DNA from: Trichosporon coremiiforme | Taxonomy: Eukaryota > Basidiomycota > Tremellomycetes > Trichosporonales > Trichosporonaceae | Length of the DNA stretch: 64,000 nt | Assembly (NCBI GenBank): GCA_039545355.1 | Contig: BCJJ01000023.1 | Coordinates: 125,362-189,361 of the forward strand | Direction: 5' to 3' | Shown here: positions 46,237 to 55,703 of the stretch, in pieces | How the letters are laid out: each line of letters starts with the position of its first letter | Numbering within the stretch: position 1 is the first letter of the stretch | Notes under the pieces: model-generated | Databases searched by the model: none | What the model was told of the DNA's origin: nothing | What the model saw: the letters and a program-made list of their open reading frames with translations, nothing else | Position numbers and translations under genes: made by a program

Positions 46237-47830
46237 CTACTTTGTCATGTCGCGGACGCCGCTCTCGGAGAAGCTGAGCATGCCTCCCTCCTGGAGCTTC
46301 TCGACGACGTCCTCGGCGTCAGCGACCGACATCTTGCCAAGCTGCTTGTTGACTTCATCGAGGGACTCGGTCTTGAGCGCCTCCTTGAACGCAGGGGAGA
46401 AGCTCTCGAACAGCTCCCACTTGTGCTGGAGGAACGCGCGGACTTGCTCCATGTCGAGCTCCTCAGCGCCCTCGCCCTCGATGCGGAGCTCGGCCGGCGG
46501 CGGCCCGTCGGGGATGTTGAAGCCAATCTTCATGTTCGGGTCCTCGGCGACAAGCTGGATCTGCTCACGCTCCGCCGGCCCCTCCTCCTCGGCCAGCTCC
46601 TTCGACCGCCGTTCGACGTGGTTGTACGTTCGGTTGAAGTCGTCCGCGAACATCTTGAGGGACTTCGGGTTCTTCTGGATCATGCGCTGGAAGAAGAGAG
46701 CGACACCGTCGCGGCCGAGCTCGCGGCAGTAGTTCACCAGAAGAGACTGGTAAACGCACCTCTTCGCCAGGTCCTTCTCCCCACGTCGCTCCGCCGAGAA
46801 GGCCTCGAGGAGAAGTGCGTCGTGCGTAGACTCAGACAGCACAGACGGGTCCTGCTGGATGAATCGGTACGACGCCTCAAAGTCACCCATCGGGATGTTG
46901 GCGAACTTGCGCGCCGAAGTCGAGAGGCTCGGAACGTCGTCCTCATCAATTTCGTCGGCGGAAGGCTTCGACACGGCACCGCTAGACTGCTTGTCAGTTA
47001 TTGCGTACAGAAGTCCTAACTCACGCTGGCACCGGGGTTCAGGACCTCAATCTCCTCCACCGTCTCCTTCTTCGGAGCGGGCTTGGCCTTGGGCTTGTCG
47101 AGCGGGCTCGGTCCGCTCTTGTTGAGTGCGCTACTTGAGAAGCCATCGTGGATCGTGTCGCTCGTGATCTTCTTGTTCATCTCCTCCTCCTCCTTGGCGA
47201 CCTCCTTCTTGACGGCCTCGGAGCGCTTGTCGAGCTCGGCAATGTGGTACTCAAGACGCTGGAGCAGCGTCTTCGCCATGGGCTCCTTCTTTCCGTCCGG
47301 AATCGTCGCCTCATTCGACCAGGCGGGCGCGCCGTCCTTCTCCTCTAGCCTCTTACCACCCTTGGTGACGACACCGTTCTCAACCTTGGTGTCACCGTCG
47401 ACGAGCCACGCGGACTCGCGCCACAGGTCACGGAGCAGCTGGCCGAGCATCATATCGTACGTCGGCTGGTTGGGCGCGCCAGTGTCGGGCTTCTCGTCAG
47501 ACGGCTGCTCCTTGATCCGGCGCTGGACCGAGCGGTAGTAGTCGACGCCCTTGTCCTTGACTCCGTCAATAACGGACTGAATGCGGGGGCGCAGGACATT
47601 GTTCAGGTCCAGCTCGGAATGAAGCTTCTTGATGAGGAGCTTGCGGGCCTCACGCTTCTCGTGAATGTCGCGCTGCTTCCATCTGATCATGGAGCGCTTG
47701 TCGACGTTGGGGTGCTCCTCGATGTCCGAGTCATCAGAGAGCTTGACGTCAGCACCATCACACCTGCCCACTCCTTCATTTCGCCGCAACTCACCTCAAG
47801 GTTGTCCCACTTGGAGTAATTCAGCGGCAT
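46237..47830 (-). CDS. CDC37: Hsp90 cochaperone Cdc37
   Basis: Exons 47830-47795, 47741-47025 and 46989-46237 encode 501 residues. The protein begins MPLNYSKWDNLELSDDSD and continues EEHPNVDKRSMIRWKQ, the hallmark of Cdc37, with Ser14 in an acidic CK2 site that must be phosphorylated for kinase-client loading. The N-terminal third is the charged kinase-binding coiled coil. The central Hsp90-binding helical domain contains YCRELGRDGVALFFQRMIQ. The C-terminal part ends GVRDMTK. The first intron splits after residue 12, so exon 1 is only 36 nt, and it was recovered by its family sequence. The acceptor of intron 2 (CTGACAAGCAG) is a tandem AG, leaving one glutamine uncertain. Confidence 0.95.
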
Positions 47831-48150
47831 TTTAGTTTTTGTTGCCTGTCTGCGTGTTGGCGACCTCTGCCGTTTATCTAGTCAGTCGCGACGTGTCGGC
47901 GGCGATGGTTGGAACTCTCTCGAAGTCTGGAGGACGTACCTCCACCGCAGCCGCCGTCACAGAGCCCTCCCGCCAGGGTCCGGCCACGTGCCGGTTTAGG
48001 CCTGTCAATCTCCGCGGCCGTTATTCGGTACGTCGCGCGCCTAGGCTGCACCGACGTCACGAACGAAAACATCAAGCCCAGGTCAACAATCAAGCGTCCC
48101 CACACTGTAACCCATTGCTTCCTACCTTTTTGGCGGAAGCTGCACACAAA
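47831..48150. promoter_or_regulatory. Bidirectional promoter of CDC37 and NDC1
   Basis: 320 bp between divergent start codons, with no ORF of its own. The sequence is mixed GC-rich, without a clear TATA box. Confidence 0.55.
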
Positions 48151-50336
48151 ATGCCGACAGTCGTGGCGACTGGAACAGCGTCGGTGAGGCCGGTGAAGCC
48201 CATCGAGGTAAGCTAAAAGGAACCTGCATCGTAGCTGAACCCAGCCTCTGGCCCGAATCAATGCGCACTACAGGGTAAGTAGAGAGGGCAAGATCGACAT
48301 GTGTTGCTTCGGCACTGCGAGGCTGCAGTCCGGTGTCGGAAGCTGGTGATGGAGTTGTAGCCATGAGAAGCTGCTGCATCTCTCCAGGGCACACGACCCA
48401 GCACACGGCGCAGCTTCACAACAGTGAACGCAAGCTGATATACAGAAATTCTTGCGGTCGCGATCGCTCAACCTCATTGTCCGCGCTGCTGTGATTACAA
48501 CGCTGTCCTTTGTTATCACCCCAGCAGTACTTCTGGGTAAGCTAACTTGCAGGTTTCTATTAACTAACGACAGGCCTGAAATACTCGTTCCTTTCTGGCT
48601 TGCTCACAGTAGTCGCGGGGCCTGTGCTGTATGTCGCCTCCATCCATTGGGTTCTGCGTGTTCGCCAGCAGTGGATCTTGAGTGAGTTGGCAAGAAATTA
48701 GCAAACTCTAACCCACGCAGAGCCTCCTCACCTCAAGTCCCCTCCGTCTAAACTGTGCATGGGCTTCTCGACGCTCTTCTCGCTCCCGTCGCTGGCTATC
48801 TTCTTCGGCTACGCCTGGTGCACTGTCGTATTCACCTTCTTCTACAGCTGCCTTGTTAACAACCTGAAGCCGGACTCCAACCTGGCGCTGCTGGAGCCCA
48901 CGAAGCGTGCCCCGCACCATGGCAACGAGCGTCTATGGTTCCTGGTGTTTGGAAACTTCTGCTTCGCCGTTCTCTTCGCCCTGCGGGATCTTGTTAAGGA
49001 CACGAATTACGCGCAGTGGCCCAAGAAGACCAATGTCAACTTCACCGACGCCGTTAAGAACGAGATTGTCGAGTGCTTCTCCGGACCTTTCTGGGGCGAC
49101 CTGGCTGCGTCCGCCACCTTCACATTCGCGTTCACCGCCCTCTACCGCACCTTCCGCGGTGTTGCGTGGCGCTGGTTGGTTTCGTACGTCAGCTTCTCTC
49201 GCCCCTTCGTCCTCAACTTCGCCAAGACTTCGCGCTCGAGCGTCACCTGGTCTTTGGGATGGTACCTCTTCGTGTCCGAGGTCGCGCTTCTGCTCGTCCT
49301 CAAGCCCACCCTCGCGGTACTCGACACATACATGACGCAGCCGCTGAACTTTGCGAGCTTTACCCGCAAGTCACCCCTGAATCCCGAGGCGTACCTGCTT
49401 GAGGCGATGAAGAGCCAGGACCCGTTCTACCTCGACCACACCGTCATGGAAATTCAGCGCATTGTCCACGCTAAGAACAAGCGCGCCATCTTCTTCGCCG
49501 ATCCTGGCAAGCCTTCACTCACTCACGAGCTGTATCGCGTCATGATCATTCAGCTCGGTCGGGTGTACAGCACACTGACGGCCGACGGTAAGTCCGCCAA
49601 GAAGGAGATTCCTTCCGCCCCTGTCCAGCCCGACATGCACACCGTGACGCTGAAGAGCGGCAACATCTTCCGACCCCCCGCCAAGAAGAGCGGCATCCAG
49701 TCGCTCGTCTCGACCATCGTGGAGACCACTCCCCGCCCGACGCCCGCGCCGATACGTGATGCTGCCCATGTGATCCACGAGAAGGAGGTCACCCTTCTGA
49801 AGAAGGCTGAGAAGCCTGTCAAGGAGGCTGAGCAGTGGGCGCTGAGCCTGCCGGTCATTGGCCCCGTCCTCTCCTGGCTTAAGGATGTGCGAGGTTGCTA
49901 CCAGAACTGGGCCGGCCGCGAGTGGGCTCGCCGACGGGTGTTCAATGGTGTGCCCGAGTTTGACCGCCTCAAGCGGGTCGTTGACAGTAAGCTGAACAAC
50001 CCGAAGTCTGAGCTGACAACAGTCCTGAAGACGATGACCTGTGCCTCTGCCACCGAAGACCAGTACGGCGCTGTGCAGGTCGTGCTGCCGGCGACGCTGG
50101 AGGCCCTTGTCCGCGTGCGCTGGGGTGCACAAACTCTTCAGACCAAGCTGCTGAAGGAGGCGCCGAACGTGTCGGACTCCGCCAGCGACGGTGTCCGAGA
50201 ACAGATCGGCAAGATCACCGATGTCGTCGACGACGGTATCAGGACCATCGTCGACAGGTTCGGCACCAGCCTCACTTCCGCCTTCACGTTCCCACCGAGC
50301 GTAGCCGCGGAGCTCACGACCATTTGCCAGGGATGA
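48151..50336 (+). CDS. NDC1: Transmembrane nucleoporin Ndc1
   Basis: Five exons (48151-48207, 48245-48274, 48446-48536, 48574-48681, 48721-50336) give 633 residues with every junction in frame. The 30-nt exon 2 (PLARINAHYR) sits between introns of 37 and 171 nt. About six hydrophobic segments occupy the first half, for example NLIVRAAVITTLSFVITPAV and SLAIFFGYAWCTVVFTFFYS. The soluble half has the Ndc1 signature region DPFYLDHTVMEIQRIV ... RAIFFADPGKPSLTHELYRV. Ndc1 anchors the nuclear pore ring in the membrane and, in fungi, inserts the spindle pole body. It shares the upstream spacer with CDC37. Confidence 0.87.
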
Positions 50337-50588
50337 GGACCGGGTAGACACATAGCGCATAGACAAAGCATTGCATGAACAGATACCCCATGAGACGCAG
50401 ACAAGGTTGCTGACCTTGATAAGGCAGGCAATGCAACTGAAAAGACTAATATGTGGTTTGGAAATCGGTATGTCGGGATTACAAACCAATTAGAAAAATA
50501 TTAGGAAAGCTTATTATAAATTTTGGGATCCCTTATAAGTAACACCCGCTGTCAACCGCCAACGCATCTGGGATATCCAGTCAGATGG
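50337..50588. other. Spacer between NDC1 and the tRNA gene, locally AT-rich
   Basis: 3' flank of NDC1. A stretch at about 50455-50550 is distinctly AT-rich (TTATTATAAATTTTGG and neighbours), unlike the rest of the window. It sits just upstream of the tRNA gene, as is common for Pol III units. Confidence 0.6.
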
Positions 50589-50694
50589 TCTTCGCTAGTA
50601 TATCGGTTAGTATAATCGCCTCTCATTAGAGAGATTCCTAATCATGTGGTTAGAGAGTTCGCGATAGAGCAGGGTTCGACTCCCTGGCGGAGAA
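50589..50694 (+). tRNA. tRNA-Glu(CTC) with a 34-nt intron
   Basis: Folds as a standard cloverleaf. Acceptor stem TCTTCGC (50589-50595) pairs with GCGGAGA (50687-50693) with one G-U, and A50694 is the discriminator. The D arm (GTAT/GTAT, loop AUCGGUUA) has the GG pair. Anticodon stem ATCGC (50615-50619) pairs perfectly with GCGAT (50661-50665). The loop is C-T-CTC-A with anticodon CTC at 50622-50624. The T arm CAGGG-TTCGACT-CCCTG is perfect and contains the B box GGTTCGACTCC. The intron is 50626-50659, directly after position 37 as in all nuclear tRNA introns. Mature length is 72 nt before CCA addition. Confidence 0.88.
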
Positions 50695-50697
50695 TTC

Positions 50698-50701
50698 TTT
50701 T
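50698..50701 (+). terminator. RNA polymerase III terminator
   Basis: TTTT three bases after the tRNA discriminator base, a minimal Pol III stop signal. Confidence 0.7.
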
Positions 50702-51053
50702 GGCTCTTGGAGATCGTTCGGGCCCTGCTCTTTTGTTCTTGCTGTGCAGCGCCAGGGGAGAGTTTAGAGGTTCATGGCTCATGCTCAGCCTGCGTCACTG
50801 TCATCAGTTCCATCTGACAATGTTTTATGCACAATGTGATCGCGAGACACTTCGGCCTGACGTTCTCAGCTTGGCCCCCCATTGGCCGGCGATAGATGAC
50901 GCACATGACACCCCCGCCCCTAACTGCAGCTAAACCCAACGCGGTGGTCCAGATCACAGAAATTAGTCTGTCCAACACTCCAACAACCTCCATCTCATCA
51001 CCATCGAACAACGCATGGACATCGGATGATGACCAAGGCGGCGCGAACTCGCC
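50702..51053. other. Spacer between tRNA-Glu and the SET-domain gene
   Basis: No gene-like ORF. It must include the promoter of the gene starting at 51054; nothing specific is visible. Confidence 0.5.
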
Positions 51054-52981
51054 ATGCCGACGTCCGTGATATCCCCTGAGCGTCGGCGCCCGCGTCCCAA
51101 CCCGGCCGCCAGCCCGCCAACAACACACGTCGAGGACCCCAATGCGACACAACGCCGCGCGAAGAAGGCCAAGTCGAACTTGCGCTCGTGGGAGGAGAAG
51201 AAGCGTCTTCACGAGCTCAAGAAGAAGGAACGCAAGGAGCGGAAAGAACGGAAGGAGCTGAAGCAGCTGCAGAAGCTCGGATGGCTCCTGACCGGGCAGA
51301 CGACTGCCCCGACACCCTCACTCAACGGACAGGCGCAGACCGCCAGACCGCGAAGCGAACTCCGCGGAACCAGTGAGGTTACTGCCAGTGAAGCCAGCAG
51401 GATCCCCAGCAACAGCAGCGATGCGCGGACCGGACTCTCACCCGCCGTGACGGGTCTCGACGTGGGAATCGAGGAGCCGCTGAACCTCGAGCTCTCGAGG
51501 TCACGCGCGCCAGCGTGCTCCTCACACCAGCTGGTGCGCTCCATGCTTCGCCCCGGATAGACAGCACGCCGGCGCGCGGATTTCCCTTAGCACGCAATAG
51601 TTCGACACCAGCTTCAACCGAACCGATCGTCATAGCGGACGACGATGAGAACGAAGTATTTACAGAACCGCCCTCAAGCGGGCCGCCAATACCTGTTCCC
51701 GACTCGCTGGTCGTGACCGCTAGACTGTCACGCTCTTCTGGCCTGCTGTCCGCCCCTCCACCCGTCAGTCCAGAACAGTAACGACGACGAAGGCGACGCG
51801 ACCTGCCAATACCTGTCTCGACCGCGGCGGAGCCGATCATGGTCGAGGATGAAGATCCTGAGTTACGCATGCTGCTTGCCGTGCGACCGGCGGCGCCGGT
51901 AGTGCGTCAACGGTCCCGTGCGGACGAGCGTTTCTGCGAGCTGTACTACTATGGTCCCCGCCGGGGACCGGTGTGCGAGAATGTCGAGGGCCGGTACGGG
52001 CTGGACGAGGTGCTCGTCGAGGGCGGCGAGAAGCGAACGGCCCGCGGACCTCGTGCACTAAGCAGTGGGAAGGGCTTCGGACTTCGTGCAACGAGCGCCA
52101 TCAAGAATGGCCAGGTGATCGTGCACGAGTCGCCTCTCCTGATTGTCACGGACAGCGACATCTCGCGCGTGCCTGCGCTTTTCGACGCACTCAGCGACGA
52201 GGAGCGCCGTATCTGCCTCTCCTTTCCCTGGACGACGGAGAGCGAGGACCCGTTCGTCGGCATGATCTCGACCAATTTCGCACACGGGGCCGAACGGCGA
52301 GGACCAGAGCGCCATCTTCGAGTACATCTCGCGCACGAATCATTCGTGCTGCCCCAACTCACACTGGTATTGGGACAACGAGGCGCAGGAGCGATGTGAG
52401 TGTGCCCCTACAGTTGCGGGCCCTACAGCTGTGACGAATGTTGCGTAAGCTGACAGACAGACCTCATGGCACTGCGTGACATCCAGGAGGGCGAGAAGAT
52501 CACGGCCTCTTATGTGGACGAGTTCGACCTGCTCAACTCGCGTGCAAAGCGGCGGCAGATTCTGCGCGAGCTGCACGAGTTCTATTGCCTGTGCCCTGCC
52601 TGCGACGCCGACCACGTCACGTGGCGCCAGTCCGACAAGGACCGGAAGCGCATCATGGACCTGCTCGTGCGCTGGGAGAGCGTGCGAACGACACAGGGCA
52701 TCAACACACTCGCACGCGAACCACGTATCGTCGACCAGATCAGCCACGTCGTCCATCTCCTTAAGGAGAATGTCGAGATACACCTCGACTACCCCATCGA
52801 GATCCTCTTCCAGATCCACGCGGCCCACGGGCGCAGGGAGCTCGCGAGGGACACGGCAAAGGTCCTCGTCCAGGCGTTGAGGCGCAAGGCGGGGCGAAGG
52901 AGTAAGACCTGGAAGGAGATGAAGTGGGCACGTAACCCCGAAAGTTGGCATGGTTATGGGTCCTTATTAATCGAGAGCTAA
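51054..52981 (+). CDS. SET-domain (putative lysine methyltransferase) gene with frame disruptions
   Basis: The core reads as a SET protein: SSGKGFGLRATSAIKNGQVI (about 52060-52120), SRTNHSCCPNSHWYWD (NHSC motif 52338-52358), then a clear intron (52396-52460, GTGAGT ... CTGACAGACAG) into YLMALRDIQEGEKITASYVD and a post-SET cysteine cluster FYCLCPACDAD. The N-terminal part is Lys/Glu-rich (EEKKRLHELKKKERKERKE). The frame is not continuous. It shifts near 51460-51510, meets an in-frame TAA at 51779, and shifts again at a GGGG run (52286-52289), where one G fewer would join HG to PNGEDQSAIF. None of these points has normal intron signals, so sequencing error, a decaying gene or a missed exon are all possible. 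The substrate is unknown. Confidence 0.65.
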
Positions 52982-53127
52982 TGAGAGACATTGGTAGAGC
53001 AACTGTCATAGATTAGAATGTATGCTGTAGTACATCTGTATGAATGTTATGATTGATCCTATTGTGTGCGATTGCGCTGGAGTGGGGAGAGGGGTGGCTA
53101 TGAGTTTTAGGGGAGCGGGAGCGAGCT

Positions 53128-54106
53128 TTATTTGCTCTCGGCGGCGGGTGTCTCAGGTGCCAGCGCTGGAGCGGAGGTGTCGACCTCGACTGAGCCGGGT
53201 GTCTTCTTGATCGCCTCGGCGAGCTCGGAGACCTCCTGTGTCGCGGTCTGGGTCTTGGCCAGGTCCCGCTTCTCGTGGAAGGCGGTCGCGAGACGCGCAA
53301 CGTTGCCCGCCTCGGCCGACTCGGCCGCGTCGCCAGCGTCGATCGCCTCGATCGCGACCTTGGCCCGCGCCTCGGAAATCGCCCTTCGCTCCGCCTCCTG
53401 CTCGGCGAGCCACTTGCGGATCTCGCCCTCGGTCGCAATGATGCCTCTCACTGCGAGAGCGTTGCGCGCCTCGCGCCGCAGTGCGTTCTCTGTCGCTCGT
53501 TGCTGGGCTTCATATCGGAGCAGGTTGTCCTCTGTAGATTGTCAGCTTGGCTCTACGTCCCTCGAAGGTGTCTGCACTCCGCCAACGCTCGGACCCAGGT
53601 GGTGGCGCCGGGCCGCACACCCGACGAGGAATTCGCCGCTATCCTGCTCGCAAAACATGAAAAGCAATACTCACCAGCACCGATACACAGTCCGAAAATA
53701 CTTGCTGCTCTGTCAGTTCCAAGAACAACAGAAAAACTCACAGCTCGTCACGAGGAACGCCTTAATCGCCCACGTCTGCTTCCGGAACAGGGGCCAGAAC
53801 GCGTGCATGGCACCGACGCCGAGTAGGCCGTACACCGTCCACCGGCCCATGCCCTGCAGTCCTCCGACGACCTGCAGCTCATACTGTTCACTGTCAGCTG
53901 ACGGGGCCTTCAAGTAGCTTGTCTCGTCGCATGAGCTCGTCAGGCGTAGTCTTCCCCCGTGGTTGACTGGACTCGGGTCTCAACACCTTCCGCGGATGAG
54001 AGAAACATAGCTGAAAGGATGATGAAGGCTGTGGGAATGGACTACTCACAGCTCGCTGCTGGTGGTCGAGTCTTCGCCCGCGGTCCGCGCTGTCTGGGAT
54101 GCTCAT
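53128..54106 (-). CDS. Rcf2-like mitochondrial inner-membrane protein
   Basis: Exons 54106-54050, 53922-53742, 53704-53675 (30 nt) and 53531-53128 give 223 residues. The core VVGGLQGMGRWTVYGLLGVG, AFWPLFRKQTWAIKAFLVTS and IFGLCIGAEDNLLRYE aligns by eye with the N-terminal domain of respiratory supercomplex factor Rcf2: a GG-G helix, then a basic FR-K loop, then a second helix ending in an acidic AE pair. Two hydrophobic helices are followed by an Ala/Glu-rich coiled region. The second Rcf2 half (the HIG1 domain) is absent, so this is a short form. The small third exon is fixed by frame and by the helix. Exon 1 is the least certain part. Confidence 0.62.
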
Positions 54107-54852
54107 GTTCGTCGTCTGGCGGGGTCACAAGAGGTAGAATGCGAATGTGAATTCGGCGCTTGACTGCCGACAGGTGTCATCTCCCCTCGCCCGCAGATCG
54201 CCCGGTGGAGGTCAGTTATCGAGGCGAGCAGGGCTTGTTTCCGAGTTCATATGACCCGTGCCTGGGGCTTTGCCATCACGGGCTTTGCACCGTGAAGCGA
54301 TTCCGAATTTGGCTTGCGTCCGTCCGACGATTCTTTTCATGCATGCTAGATGTTGAGCGTGCGCTGAAGATGGGTATGCAATTTGAGAGCTTGCATACAG
54401 CTCGTTGCCTTATCAGATAACGAGGAAACAGTGGGAAACTTTTGAGAACATGGACCCAGAAAAAGTCACGTGATGGACTGCCGTTGAAGCTGAAATTCCC
54501 TTCGCCGAGCAACTGGGAAGCATTCCAGGAAGGAGGTCATGACGGTGCGTACGGGAAAGTCTACCTATCTTCCCATTCACTCCAGGTTAACTGACTGCAG
54601 AGCAGACTGGAGGTCCTCAAGGCAAGAGAGGCAGTGGCTCGATGGGACCTTGGCTAAAGACGCTTATCGCCAACTCGACAGCGCATGCATGCATGTGACT
54701 GGCCTACACAGCATCCCTGTAACTACACATAACAAATAAACCCCTGGTATTGCCAGGAAGCGACGTTGTGTGTGCGGGTTCGTTACCGACGGACGATTGC
54801 GCGATATGCCACAGTGCCAGGCCGGGGTGGACCACTATCTCGGCTCTCGGGT
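54107..54852. other. Spacer upstream of the nucleotidyltransferase gene
   Basis: No coding signal. Composition is less GC-rich than the flanking genes. It holds divergent promoters for the Rcf2-like and POF1-like genes. Confidence 0.5.
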
Positions 54853-55596
54853 ATGACCTCCACTTCTGCTCTCTCAACCTCAACATCCCTCTTCACCGTG
54901 CGTCGACTTGTCGTCCCGATGCTCGAGCTCCTCCGCCCCGTCTGCGCGGGCGGCGGGCACCTCGCCATCCTCGACTCGTCCTTCAACCCGCCCTCAGCAG
55001 CTCATCATGCGATCGCCTCGTCCTCCTTCCCTGGACATCCAGGCTGTGAGCGGGCGAATTACAATGCCCGCCTCCTCTTATACTCGCCACGGAACGCGGA
55101 CAAAGTTCCCGGCAACACGGATGCGACGACAGAGCAGCGGTCGGAGATGATGCGCCTGCTGGCCGAACATATGAGTGGTGCGGGACAGGAGACGGGCGCG
55201 GCGCTGCTGGCACTGCCCACGTTTGCGCAGAAGGCCGACCTCCTCGCGGAGCAGTTTCCGGATTGGCACCTCACGTTCCTCGTTGGCACGGATACGCTCA
55301 CGAGAGTCTTCGACCCGAAGTACTACGACGACATGGACCAGGCTCTCGCACACCTCTTCGAAAGAGCGCACCTCGTCTGTTGCGCGCGCGGGGCCGACGC
55401 CGAGGCTGTCCTGAACGAGCATCCGAAGATCCGCGACTGGGCACAGAGAGGGAACGTGCGCTTCATCGATGCCGTCGGTGAGGTCAGCTCGACAGCGATC
55501 CGACGCGCCGTTCAGGAGGGTGACTGGGAGTTGGCAGAGCGTCTCTGTGCTCCCGGTGTTGGCCAGTACGTTCGCACGGAGGGCCTGTACCGATAG
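54853..55596 (+). CDS. POF1: Nicotinamide-mononucleotide adenylyltransferase-like protein, Pof1 type
   Basis: A single exon of 247 residues from ATG 54853 (a later ATG at 54919 is possible). It has the nucleotidyltransferase signature LDSSFNPPSAAHHAI near residues 39-53, the fungal version of the HxGH-type loop that binds the nucleotide. The matching C-terminal VSSTAIRRAV motif contacts the triphosphate. LTFLVGTDTLTRVFDPKYY is the family's central strand-loop. The length is close to yeast Pof1, which is linked to NAD metabolism and protein quality control. It could instead be an atypical NMNAT. It is convergent with the following minus-strand gene (107-bp gap). Confidence 0.8.
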   Translation: MTSTSALSTSTSLFTVRRLVVPMLELLRPVCAGGGHLAILDSSFNPPSAAHHAIASSSFPGHPGCERANYNARLLLYSPRNADKVPGNTDATTEQRSEMMRLLAEHMSGAGQETGAALLALPTFAQKADLLAEQFPDWHLTFLVGTDTLTRVFDPKYYDDMDQALAHLFERAHLVCCARGADAEAVLNEHPKIRDWAQRGNVRFIDAVGEVSSTAIRRAVQEGDWELAERLCAPGVGQYVRTEGLYR

Positions 55597-55703
55597 AGTT
55601 AGAGGGACAGCATGTACGCTACGGGAAAACTAGACCAGAGTGATAATGCATGGATGCTATGCTACTGTACTGTACTCGAATGTTGATGCTAATGCTGATG
55701 TTA

